Assembly: GCA_027347805.1 (NCBI GenBank)
Contig: DAIEQP010000056.1
Location: 1 to 6,568, forward strand
Length of the DNA: 6,568 nt
Direction: 5' to 3'
From: Ignavibacteria bacterium
Lineage (GTDB): Bacteria > Bacteroidota > Ignavibacteria > Ignavibacteriales > Melioribacteraceae
The notes below the pieces were generated by a model. That model was not told the origin of the DNA. It saw nothing but the letters and a program-made list of their open reading frames with translations, and made no database searches. Shown here piece after piece: positions 1 to 6,568 of the stretch. Position 1 is the stretch's first letter. Each line of letters starts with the position of its first letter. Both the position numbers and the translations under genes were made by a program.

Positions 1-3000
1 AAAAAAAAAAAAAATAAACCGGAAACTGTAGTAATTAAGGAAGATTTAAAATCAAAGGTTGAAAACTATGAGCAAATACTTTGTCCATATTGTTCAAGTT
101 CAAGAGCAGATTCATACAGAAAATCCATGGATATAGTAAAATGTGGCAATTGTGATACTGTTTATCTTAGAACCCGTTTAAAAAAAGAAGCAATGGAATT
201 ATTGTATCAATCATATAATACAGATGCACCGCAGATGTTTTTACCTAAAGATCAAAATGAAATTAAAAATAGTTTGCTTCGAAGAGATTATTGGATTAAA
301 GAAATAATGTATTACACTGATAAAAGAGGAAACATTCTTGATATTGGATGTGGTTGGGGCGCTTTTTTAGATAATGCTCGTTTATATGGTTTTGCCCCAC
401 GGGGAATAGAGATTACAAAAAAAGGTGCTGATTTTGCCAAAACAAAATTAAATATTAACGCTACAAGCGATCAATTTCTTGATACTGATTTAGAAAAAAA
501 TTCGTTTACTGTAATAACGCTTAACCATGTTCTTGAACATTTGCCAGAGCCTCAGAAAGCAGTTGGGAAAGTTTATGAACTGCTTGAACCAGACGGGTTA
601 TTTTGTGGAATAGTTCCTAATATCGAATCACTTTGTTCATTCTTTATGGGAGAATCTTGGGAATGGCTTGATCCATTTTACCATTATGTCCATTATTCAC
701 CTTCAACTGTAAAAAAACATCTTGAAGGGGTGGGTTTTAAGATAGAAAAAATTTACACAGCATCCGGAGATTATAATCGTACGGAATTAAGTAATGTGAT
801 AAAACAATATTATCGCCCAGCCGATAATGCATTCATTCCGGAAATAATAAGAAAAATTGAAGCAAATATGCAGGGAGAAGAAATTAGGTTTATAGCAAGA
901 AAACCTAACCTAGGCTTTCGTCGGGTTAGTAATGAAAACGAATATGAGTTATTAAATTCGATCCAAAGAAATTATCAGGCTTACACGGCATCAATTATAA
1001 TTCCTGTTTACAACAAAGTAGAGTTCACACAAAAATGTTTGAATACGCTTTATTCAATTAACAATGGACTGAATGATTTTGAAGTTATTGTAGTAAATAA
1101 TGATTCTTCTGATGAAACAAAAAAATATTTAGATTTTTCACTTAATGAATATCATGATCTAAAAGTAATACATAATTCATCCAACCTTCGGTTTGCCGGT
1201 GCATGCAATATTGGGGCTAAACACGCGGAAGGACATTTTCTCATATTTCTGAATAATGATACTGTGCCCCAGGAAAATTGGTTATCATTTGGTGTGAATA
1301 AACTTTTGGCTGACCCAAGTATTGGAATAGTGGGATCGAAGCTTTTATATCCCGATAGAACAATTCAACATTGCGGTGTAGAATATTTAACAAATGTTCA
1401 TAATGAATTTGCTTTATGGCCAGTGCATCGGTTCTTGGGATTAAAAGAGGATGATCCGCTTGTTGAAAGACCTGGCTACGTTGAATCTGTTACAGGTGCG
1501 TGTCTGTTCATTTCTAGAAATTTATTTGTCTCGATCGAAGGTTTTGATGAAAATTATGTAATGTATTTTGAAGACCTGGATTTATGTTTCAAAACTTTGA
1601 AAGCTGGTAAAAAAATATTTTACGAACCCAAATCCGTTGTAATACATTATGAAGGTAAGTCCACACCGGATGAAGCGCTTAGGTATAAACTTAGTGGTAG
1701 TGCCGCAAAACTATTCTATACAAAATGGAAGAAAGAAATAAATGCTTTCTATGAATTGAAAAAACACTCAGCAATTTCGAACACTCATAAATATTCTCTT
1801 GAATTCACTCAAATGTTTGAGATTAATAAAAAAACTTTATTGAATTTGATAGACACATCTCGTTATGATGAAGCATCAGAACTGATTAATGAGTTAAAGA
1901 AATATATTCCTCAAGATCCATTCATTCTTAGTTGTGAGAATAAGTTAATTCTCTTGAATGATAAGAGTCTATTAAATGAAATGAAAGAAAGTTTTGAACC
2001 TATGAATGCTAATTCAAACGCTCCTAAAGTGTCTATAATAACTTTAACTTATAATGCCCTGGGCTATACAAAAGAATTTGTTGAGTCCGTTCAAAAAAAT
2101 ACTTCTTTCGATTATGAAATGATAATTATAGATAATAATAGTACGGATGAAACTCCGGCTTATTTAACGGATTTACAGAAAAATAATAACAACATAAAAG
2201 TGTTACTCAACAAAGAGAACATAGGATTTCCTGCAGGGATTAATCAGGGAATTTTAGAATCAAAAGGTGAATATGTTTTAATAGCTAACAACGATATTGT
2301 TGTAACAGAAAAATGGTTAGAAAGGTTAATAGAGGTTGCGGAATCAGAGAAAAGAATTGGACTTGTTGGTCCCGTCAGCAATATTGTAAGTGGACTTCAG
2401 TTGGATCCAGACGCTAAATACAATTCGATTGAAGAAATGTATTCTTATGCAGCAAGTTTGAAAATGCAAAAAAGAGGAGAGATTTTAAATTTTCCACGCA
2501 TAGCTTTCTTGTGCACACTTGTTAAAAGAGAAGTGATTGATGCAATTGGAGGATTGGATGAAATCTTTACGCCTGGGAATTATGAAGATGATGATTATTG
2601 TCTCCGCGCTCAATTAGCCGGTTTCAAGACAATTATTGCAAAAGATGTTTTTGTTCATCATTATGGTTCAAAAAGTTTTAAGGCTGATGGTGAAGAGAAG
2701 TATGCAAAGCGGTTAAAGATTAACATGGAAAAATTCGTTGAAAAGTGGGGGGTGACTCCTGATGAACTTTGGCTGCAGAACAAAACCATTAAGCCTCATC
2801 AAATAAATTATCCGATTAATAAAAATTCATTTATAAAATATTTTGAAAGAGCTCGAGTTCATGTAGCTGATAATGAATTAAAATATGCAACTGATTCAAT
2901 TGAAAAAGCAGTTGAAAACTTTAACGATGATGATTCCTCGATGATTTCTTTTGAAGATGTTCTTGATTTAGCTGGTAATATTTGCCTGGCTGCAAATGAA

Positions 3001-3231
3001 ATTGAAAAGGCGAAATCTTATTTTGAAAAAGAACTCGAATATAATCCGAAATCTTCGTCTGCGTGTGTTGGCCTTGGCGAAATATTCATGATAAATGAAC
3101 AGTATGATTCTGCTAAAACAATGTTTGAGTGGGCAATAAAAAATAATCCGCAAAATAATATAGCAATAAGCTCGCTTTCAAAAGTTAATGAGGTCCTCGG
3201 TTACGAGCTGACTCATTCTTCATTAGTGTGA
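1..3231 (+). CDS. Multidomain methyltransferase / dual GT2 glycosyltransferase with C-terminal TPR-like region (5'-partial)
   Basis: This is probably a cytoplasmic enzyme that builds and methylates a glycan, plausibly on flagellin. The frame is open from base 1 with no ATG, GTG or TTG before the ATG at 127. Codons 28-31 (CPYC) and 48-51 (CGNC) form a zinc-ribbon-like pair that a start at 127 would cut in half, and no Shine-Dalgarno precedes 127. I therefore treat the gene as continuing upstream; 1076 codons are visible. Domains by visible codon: SAM-binding DIGCGWG at 114-120 and HVLEH at 176-180 (class I methyltransferase, to about 300); GT2 domain A about 330-560, with SIIIPVYN 331-338, NND 418-420, EDLDLC 524-529 and IHYEGKS 548-554; GT2 domain B about 674-900, with NNSTDET 712-718, NND 763-765, EDDDYC 862-867 and HHYGSKS; TPR-like helices about 940-1070. 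Both GT2 domains keep the expected motifs, so both may be active. Donor sugar, acceptor and methylated position cannot be read from the sequence. Confidence 0.9.
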   Translation, partial: KKKKNKPETVVIKEDLKSKVENYEQILCPYCSSSRADSYRKSMDIVKCGNCDTVYLRTRLKKEAMELLYQSYNTDAPQMFLPKDQNEIKNSLLRRDYWIKEIMYYTDKRGNILDIGCGWGAFLDNARLYGFAPRGIEITKKGADFAKTKLNINATSDQFLDTDLEKNSFTVITLNHVLEHLPEPQKAVGKVYELLEPDGLFCGIVPNIESLCSFFMGESWEWLDPFYHYVHYSPSTVKKHLEGVGFKIEKIYTASGDYNRTELSNVIKQYYRPADNAFIPEIIRKIEANMQGEEIRFIARKPNLGFRRVSNENEYELLNSIQRNYQAYTASIIIPVYNKVEFTQKCLNTLYSINNGLNDFEVIVVNNDSSDETKKYLDFSLNEYHDLKVIHNSSNLRFAGACNIGAKHAEGHFLIFLNNDTVPQENWLSFGVNKLLADPSIGIVGSKLLYPDRTIQHCGVEYLTNVHNEFALWPVHRFLGLKEDDPLVERPGYVESVTGACLFISRNLFVSIEGFDENYVMYFEDLDLCFKTLKAGKKIFYEPKSVVIHYEGKSTPDEALRYKLSGSAAKLFYTKWKKEINAFYELKKHSAISNTHKYSLEFTQMFEINKKTLLNLIDTSRYDEASELINELKKYIPQDPFILSCENKLILLNDKSLLNEMKESFEPMNANSNAPKVSIITLTYNALGYTKEFVESVQKNTSFDYEMIIIDNNSTDETPAYLTDLQKNNNNIKVLLNKENIGFPAGINQGILESKGEYVLIANNDIVVTEKWLERLIEVAESEKRIGLVGPVSNIVSGLQLDPDAKYNSIEEMYSYAASLKMQKRGEILNFPRIAFLCTLVKREVIDAIGGLDEIFTPGNYEDDDYCLRAQLAGFKTIIAKDVFVHHYGSKSFKADGEEKYAKRLKINMEKFVEKWGVTPDELWLQNKTIKPHQINYPINKNSFIKYFERARVHVADNELKYATDSIEKAVENFNDDDSSMISFEDVLDLAGNICLAANEIEKAKSYFEKELEYNPKSSSACVGLGEIFMINEQYDSAKTMFEWAIKNNPQNNIAISSLSKVNEVLGYELTHSSLV

Positions 3232-3238
3232 GAGTTGT

Positions 3239-4768
3239 ATGATACATTTATCTTTAGCAATGATTGTTAGAAATGAAGAAAACCATTTGCGGGGCTGTTT
3301 GGATTCTATTAGAGAGGTAGTAGATGAAATTGTTATTGTTGATACAGGTTCAACCGATTCAACAATTGAAATTGCACAGGAATATAATGCAGCTATCTAT
3401 AGTTTCGAATGGATAAATGATTTTTCTGCAGCGCGAAATTATGCATTATCTAAATGTACAGGTGAATGGATTCTTACTTTGGATGCCGATGAAAGATTAG
3501 ATGAAAGATCTGTTTCCGAATTGATTAGAATAACAAGCAATAAACAAAAAATCGGTTATTACTGTACAGTAAAAAACTACGACAGCGATACAAAACGAGA
3601 GCATTCTATTAGAAGCATAAGGTTATTTGCTAATTTTGAAAAAGCCTCCTATTCTGGAAAAGTATTTGAGCAAATTGATTCTTCACTTCTAGAACAAGGT
3701 GTCGCTTTAATCAATTCAAAAATCCAGATTAATCATATCGGATATGATTTCACCAAAGAAGAAAAGGAAGCGAAGGCAAAGAGGAATTTATTCTTATTGC
3801 TCGATGACTTTGGGACAAATAAATCTCCTTATGTAGCTTTTCAACTTGGAGTAACATATAACACTTTGCATGATGAAGAAAACGCCGCAAAATATTTTAA
3901 GCTGGCAAGCGAATCGGGAAAATTAGACAGACAGTATAGAGCACAATGTTTTACCTTTCTTGCGTTTATTGCACATCAAAACCATAAGATTCAGGATGCC
4001 GAAAAGAATATTCATTATTCTCTTAAGGTCGATGACAGACAGCCTTTTGCACATCTGCTTGCTTCAAAAATCTCAGTGAGGAAAAATGAATTGATGATTG
4101 CAGAAGAGAGATGCAAACGTGCATATATACTCAATCAGGATTTGTTGAATCGTGGACAGGAATCATCTATTGTAACTATGATTGATCCGGAAGAGGTAAT
4201 CTATTACGGATTGACTCTGGCAATTCAAAATAAAAACAATCCGAACTATCAGTTTTACCAAAAAGAATTGCATGCATTCTATCATAAAGTTGATGGAGAT
4301 ATTAATTCGAGAAAATCCTTTTTTCTAAAAAAACTTTTTACAAATGCATCATTCGATAAAGAGGATGTAGAAATTGCTCTTGGTTTAATCAATTATAACA
4401 ACCTCAGTTTTTTTGTCTATATGTTCGGTAATAATCCATATAAACAGCAGGTTTTAATTATAATCGAAAACCTTCTGAAAAAATATCCTGATTCAATAGA
4501 AGTTCAAAAAATGTTTGCCAAGCTTCTTGATGAATTTGGAAGAGTAGAAGAAGCCATCCAGTTGTTGGAAAAAATAATAGCTATGCATCAAAGCGATCCG
4601 TCTATCTATTTTTATTTGATTACTTATTATTTAAAAATTGGCAAGGAGGATAAAATAAAACCGATTATACTTCAGCTGGAGAAAAAATTTGCTCATGTGC
4701 AAGATGTAATGACAAGAGTCCGAACGCTCAAAAGAAAATTACTAATGTTTACTACTGTGCCAATGTAA
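3239..4768 (+). CDS. GT2 family glycosyltransferase with TPR repeats (paralogue 1)
   Basis: This 509-residue protein has an N-terminal GT-A fold glycosyltransferase domain (about 1-185) followed by TPR repeats. Visible motifs are SLAMIVRNEE at 5-14, IVIVDTGSTD at 31-40 for the nucleotide-sugar site, and LDADER at 81-86, whose DAD (82-84) is the expected metal/nucleotide DXD. HIGY lies at 166-169. TPR-like helices cover about 197-300 (LGVTY at 203-207) and about 419-490. The layout resembles the GT2-TPR class that includes the peptide S-glycosyltransferase SunS; a protein acceptor such as flagellin is my inference. Residue 143 is Phe in GKVFEQI, where the paralogue downstream has His (GKVHEQI); the IHE/VHE form is what I recall as usual for this class. 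The start is the ATG 7 bases after the preceding stop, with only a weak GAGAG upstream, so translation may be coupled. No signal peptide or membrane segment is evident. Confidence 0.9.
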   Translation: MIHLSLAMIVRNEENHLRGCLDSIREVVDEIVIVDTGSTDSTIEIAQEYNAAIYSFEWINDFSAARNYALSKCTGEWILTLDADERLDERSVSELIRITSNKQKIGYYCTVKNYDSDTKREHSIRSIRLFANFEKASYSGKVFEQIDSSLLEQGVALINSKIQINHIGYDFTKEEKEAKAKRNLFLLLDDFGTNKSPYVAFQLGVTYNTLHDEENAAKYFKLASESGKLDRQYRAQCFTFLAFIAHQNHKIQDAEKNIHYSLKVDDRQPFAHLLASKISVRKNELMIAEERCKRAYILNQDLLNRGQESSIVTMIDPEEVIYYGLTLAIQNKNNPNYQFYQKELHAFYHKVDGDINSRKSFFLKKLFTNASFDKEDVEIALGLINYNNLSFFVYMFGNNPYKQQVLIIIENLLKKYPDSIEVQKMFAKLLDEFGRVEEAIQLLEKIIAMHQSDPSIYFYLITYYLKIGKEDKIKPIILQLEKKFAHVQDVMTRVRTLKRKLLMFTTVPM

Positions 4769-4771
4769 GGA
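4767..4771 (+). promoter_or_regulatory. Ribosome binding site deciding the start of the second GT2-TPR gene
   Basis: AAGGA overlaps the stop codon of the preceding gene and lies 7 bases before the ATG at 4779. An out-of-frame ATG at 4775 is only 3 bases from it and opens a 13-codon frame ending at 4816, so 4779 is the better start. The homologous N-terminus of the paralogue also supports 4779. Confidence 0.7.
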
Positions 4772-4778
4772 AATATGA

Positions 4779-6305
4779 ATGAGTTCGATAACTTTATCAA
4801 TGATTGTAAAAAATGAGGAGAAATATTTAGAAGGATGCCTGGAATCTGTAAAAGAAGTGGTTGAGGAAATTGTAATTGTTGATACCGGTTCTACCGACCG
4901 AACCATTGAGATTGCCAAAAAATATGGGGCAAAAATTTACAGCTATGCATGGCAAAATGATTTTTCGGAAGCAAGAAATTTTGCACTAAGTAAATCAACC
5001 TGCGATTGGATTTTATATTTAGATGCTGACGAAAGATTGGAAATGAATTCAATCAAAGAAGTTAAAAAACTAACGAGCTCAAAAAATAATACGGCGTTTT
5101 ATTGCACAATCAAAAGTGTAGATAAAGAAAATGGAAGGGATAATTCGATACTCTACCCAAGATTGTTTTCTAATGATAACAGAATAAAATTTACTGGCAA
5201 AGTTCACGAACAAATTATTCCTTCGATAAAAGAGTATAATATAAACCTTCGTCATTCCAATGTTGAAATCATCCATCTGGGTTATAATATATCCCTTGAA
5301 GATAAAAAGCAGAAAGCAAAACGCAATTTGAATTTATTGCTGGAAGAGTATAAAGAAAATAAATCCGCGTATTATGAATATCATCTCGGGGTAACATATC
5401 AAATTCTTGAAGATGATGATAATGCTATAAAGTATTTTGAATTAGCATGTGCCGGTAATGAGCTGATTAAAAATTTGCGTGCGCAATCATATTCTTCGCT
5501 TGCTTTAATATACCAGAACCAGCATAATATCGAAGAAGCTGAAAAGCATATTAAGAAATCGTTACAGATGGATAACCAGCAGTCGTTTGCTAATTTGCTT
5601 GCGTCTAAGATTCACTTTAGAAAAGGGGATTATAATTTGGCTGCTGAAGAATGCAGACACGCACTGCGTTTGCATAAAAAACCTTCCGGACGAAATGTTG
5701 AAAACTGGCAGAGTATATTTGTTGAACCTGAGGAAATAATTTGTTTTGGAATTACAATTGCACTTCAAAGCAACAATGCTGAAAATTATCAGTCATATAC
5801 ACGGGAATTGTTTAAGTTGTATGTTGGCATTTATGGGGCTAAATCAACAATGGTAGCAATGGTAAACAAAGTATTTGCCGGTCAATCTCTTGTTTCTTCA
5901 GAAGTCGAATTGCTGATTGGTTTAATAAACGACTACAATAAAAATGTTTTTCTTCTGCTATTGGAAAACTGCAGCGATAAAAAAAGTGTTTTACATGTAG
6001 CGGAGAAATTGAATTCCATGTGCCCGAATGATATTGAGAATAAAAAGTTTCTGGCAAAAACATATGACGCAGCGGGAGATCTTACAAATGCAACTTTAAT
6101 TATGGAAGATGTTGAAAAAGAAATTGATTCGGATCCATCTATATATTTTTATTTGATTTCATTCTATGTAAAACAAGGATTGCTTCAAAAGTTGAATTAT
6201 CCTCTTCAGCAGCTGGAGAATAAATATTCTCATATTGTTGAAGTTAAAACACGGCTAGATTTAATTAAACAGAAATTAAATCTCGTTCTCGAAAAACAGA
6301 ATTAA
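4779..6305 (+). CDS. GT2 family glycosyltransferase with TPR repeats (paralogue 2)
   Basis: This 508-residue protein is a tandem paralogue of the gene before it. The two align without gaps over at least the first 100 residues, where I count 64 identities by hand, and shared motifs stay in register to about residue 460 (DPSIYFYLI). The GT-A domain shows LSMIVKNEE at 6-14, IVIVDTGSTD at 31-40, LDADER at 81-86 (DXD), GKVHEQI at 140-146 and HLGYN at 166-170, so it looks catalytically complete. TPR-like repeats follow: LGVTY at 203-207, the helix pair around 234-265, the pair around 270-298, and a C-terminal set from about 420 to 490. The likely reaction is sugar transfer from a nucleotide sugar to a protein or a protein-bound glycan in the cytoplasm. 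Acceptor and sugar are unknown; the flagellin gene 198 bases downstream is the best candidate by context. The gap from the preceding gene is 10 bases, which points to one operon. Confidence 0.92.
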   Translation: MSSITLSMIVKNEEKYLEGCLESVKEVVEEIVIVDTGSTDRTIEIAKKYGAKIYSYAWQNDFSEARNFALSKSTCDWILYLDADERLEMNSIKEVKKLTSSKNNTAFYCTIKSVDKENGRDNSILYPRLFSNDNRIKFTGKVHEQIIPSIKEYNINLRHSNVEIIHLGYNISLEDKKQKAKRNLNLLLEEYKENKSAYYEYHLGVTYQILEDDDNAIKYFELACAGNELIKNLRAQSYSSLALIYQNQHNIEEAEKHIKKSLQMDNQQSFANLLASKIHFRKGDYNLAAEECRHALRLHKKPSGRNVENWQSIFVEPEEIICFGITIALQSNNAENYQSYTRELFKLYVGIYGAKSTMVAMVNKVFAGQSLVSSEVELLIGLINDYNKNVFLLLLENCSDKKSVLHVAEKLNSMCPNDIENKKFLAKTYDAAGDLTNATLIMEDVEKEIDSDPSIYFYLISFYVKQGLLQKLNYPLQQLENKYSHIVEVKTRLDLIKQKLNLVLEKQN

Positions 6306-6377
6306 ACGTTCTATTTATTAATATATCGTTTATAATTTCTTGCCAGACTCTTTACCATTCCTCAAATAACTATTCAT

Positions 6378-6413
6378 AAAAAAAGTTGAATCAAAATACT
6401 AAACTTTTTTTTT
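6378..6413 (+). terminator. Weak A/T-rich inverted repeat with T-run, possible terminator of the glycosyltransferase operon
   Basis: AAAAAAAGTT (6378-6387) pairs with AACTTTTTTT (6402-6411) around a 14-base loop, and the T-run continues to 6413. The stem has only one G-C pair and its right arm is the T-run itself, so it is a poor intrinsic terminator. It also overlaps the -35 element of the flagellin promoter. No better terminator is visible after the stop at 6305, so some read-through into flagellin is possible. Confidence 0.3.
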
Positions 6414-6426
6414 GGCGCTACGATAA
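6400..6426 (+). promoter_or_regulatory. Sigma-28 (FliA/SigD)-type promoter of flagellin
   Basis: TAAACTTT at 6400-6407 and TACGATAA at 6419-6426 are separated by exactly 11 bases. Against the established flagellar consensus TAAAGTTT-N11-GCCGATAA this is 7/8 and 6/8 matches with the consensus spacing. Transcription should begin near 6432-6434, giving a leader of about 70 bases before the flagellin ATG. A late flagellar gene directly downstream is the expected target. A run of nine T (6405-6413) spans the end of the -35 element and the spacer. Confidence 0.8.
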
Positions 6427-6432
6427 TATGTG

Positions 6433-6449
6433 TGAGATAAATAATCTCA
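6433..6449 (+). promoter_or_regulatory. Short hairpin at the predicted 5' end of the flagellin mRNA
   Basis: TGAGAT (6433-6438) and ATCTCA (6444-6449) form a perfect 6-bp stem with a 5-base loop. It starts at the predicted transcription start. A 5'-terminal hairpin commonly protects abundant mRNAs from decay; that role here is inferred. It could also be a DNA-level dyad. Confidence 0.45.
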
Positions 6450-6455
6450 ATAACA

Positions 6456-6475
6456 GTCGGGCAAGGATGCCTGAC
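6456..6475 (+). promoter_or_regulatory. Leader hairpin presenting a GGA loop, candidate upstream CsrA site
   Basis: GTCGGGC (6456-6462) pairs with GCCTGAC (6469-6475) through seven pairs, one of them G-U. The six-base loop AAGGAT contains GGA. The run GCAAGGATGC (6461-6470) matches the published CsrA SELEX core ACARGGAUGU at 8 of 10 positions. Presentation of GGA in a hexaloop is the preferred CsrA/RsmA configuration. The binding itself is predicted. Confidence 0.55.
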
Positions 6476-6488
6476 ATATTCAAACAAA

Positions 6489-6498
6489 ACAAGGAGGT
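6489..6498 (+). promoter_or_regulatory. Flagellin Shine-Dalgarno, overlapping a second candidate CsrA site
   Basis: AAGGAGGT (6491-6498) is a near-ideal ribosome binding site ending 5 bases before the ATG at 6504, as expected for a highly expressed protein. Extended to ACAAGGAGGT (6489-6498), it also matches the CsrA core ACARGGAUGU at 9 of 10 positions. Its GGA lies 28 bases downstream of the GGA in the leader hairpin loop, so one CsrA dimer could bridge the two sites and block ribosome access. Confidence 0.75.
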
Positions 6499-6503
6499 AC
6501 AAA

Positions 6504-6568
6504 ATGTCATTCTCAGTTAACTCAAACCAAGGCGCAGCAGCAGTTTATAATGCATTAGCAAAAACACA
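6504..6568 (+). CDS. Flagellin, N-terminal fragment (3'-partial)
   Basis: Only 21 complete codons are visible, reading MSFSVNSNQGAAAVYNALAK then T. The pattern of a short N-terminus, V-N-S-N near residue 5, an Ala-rich stretch, then N-x-L-x-K-T resembles the conserved flagellin N-terminus (INTN...NLxKsQ in enteric flagellins), which forms the D0 helix of the filament. The start is fixed by the strong Shine-Dalgarno and by the sigma-28-like promoter about 80 bases upstream. Flagellin is exported without a cleaved signal peptide, consistent with none being seen. Another flagellin-like protein such as a hook-associated protein cannot be excluded from 21 residues, but promoter and leader favour flagellin. 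Codon use here, rich in GCA, is compatible with high expression but too short to judge. Confidence 0.82.
   Translation, partial: MSFSVNSNQGAAAVYNALAKT

Noticed and set aside
127..129. ATG at 127 as the start of the first gene
   Set aside because: No ribosome binding site precedes it, the frame is open upstream to base 1, and it would split the CPYC/CGNC cysteine pairs.
2968..3153. Reverse-strand open frame of 61 codons
   Set aside because: It lies wholly inside the TPR-like tail of the large glycosyltransferase gene, has no Shine-Dalgarno and no recognisable protein pattern; it is an antisense shadow.
4775..4816. Upstream ATG opening a 13-codon frame overlapping the start of the second GT2-TPR gene
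   Set aside because: It is only 3 bases from the Shine-Dalgarno and gives a peptide with no features. The ATG at 4779 has better spacing and a homologous product.
5079..6063. Three reverse-strand open frames of 65-74 codons (5079-5276, 5562-5768, 5839-6063)
   Set aside because: All are antisense to the second GT2-TPR gene, whose motifs are clear. Their composition looks like reverse-translated AT-rich coding DNA.
6303..6332. TAAACG / CGTTTA inverted repeat after the last glycosyltransferase stop as a terminator
   Set aside because: The stem is 6 bp with an 18-base loop and no T-run directly after it, so it is too weak to call.
6413..6430. TGGCGC as the -24 part of a sigma-54 promoter for flagellin
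   Set aside because: No TTGC-type -12 element follows at the required spacing, while the sigma-28-like match has correct spacing on both elements.

Overview
This AT-rich window carries three same-strand glycosyltransferase-type genes followed by the start of a flagellin gene. Everything supported lies on the + strand. The most economical reading is the downstream end of a flagellin-modification (glycosylation) locus running into the flagellin gene. The organism should be a flagellated, low-GC bacterium that uses strong Shine-Dalgarno sites and a sigma-28-type flagellar promoter. An Ignavibacteria-like or Firmicutes-like genome would fit, but the sequence does not settle the taxonomy.

Layout. 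Positions 1-3231 hold a large multidomain protein whose 5' end lies outside the window. Its order is zinc-ribbon-like CxxC/CxxC, class I SAM methyltransferase, GT2 domain A, GT2 domain B, and a C-terminal TPR-like region. Seven bases later comes a GT2 glycosyltransferase with TPR repeats (3239-4768). Ten bases after that comes its close paralogue (4779-6305). The tight spacing suggests one transcript, whose promoter is upstream of the window. Positions 6306-6503 are non-coding and hold the flagellin control region. They contain a sigma-28-like promoter (6400-6426), a short 5' hairpin (6433-6449), a second hairpin presenting an AAGGAT loop (6456-6475), and a near-perfect Shine-Dalgarno site (6491-6498). 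The flagellin N-terminus begins at 6504 and is cut by the window end after 21 complete codons.

How the parts may work together (inference). The two GT2-TPR enzymes resemble the class that glycosylates peptides or proteins, with a GT-A catalytic domain plus TPR repeats that can hold a protein substrate. The large protein could elongate and methylate the glycan. The adjacent flagellin is the obvious acceptor candidate. The flagellin leader carries two CsrA-like GGA sites, one in a hairpin loop and one on the Shine-Dalgarno, which resembles the known layout of the Bacillus subtilis hag leader. This is the most interesting regulatory signal in the window.
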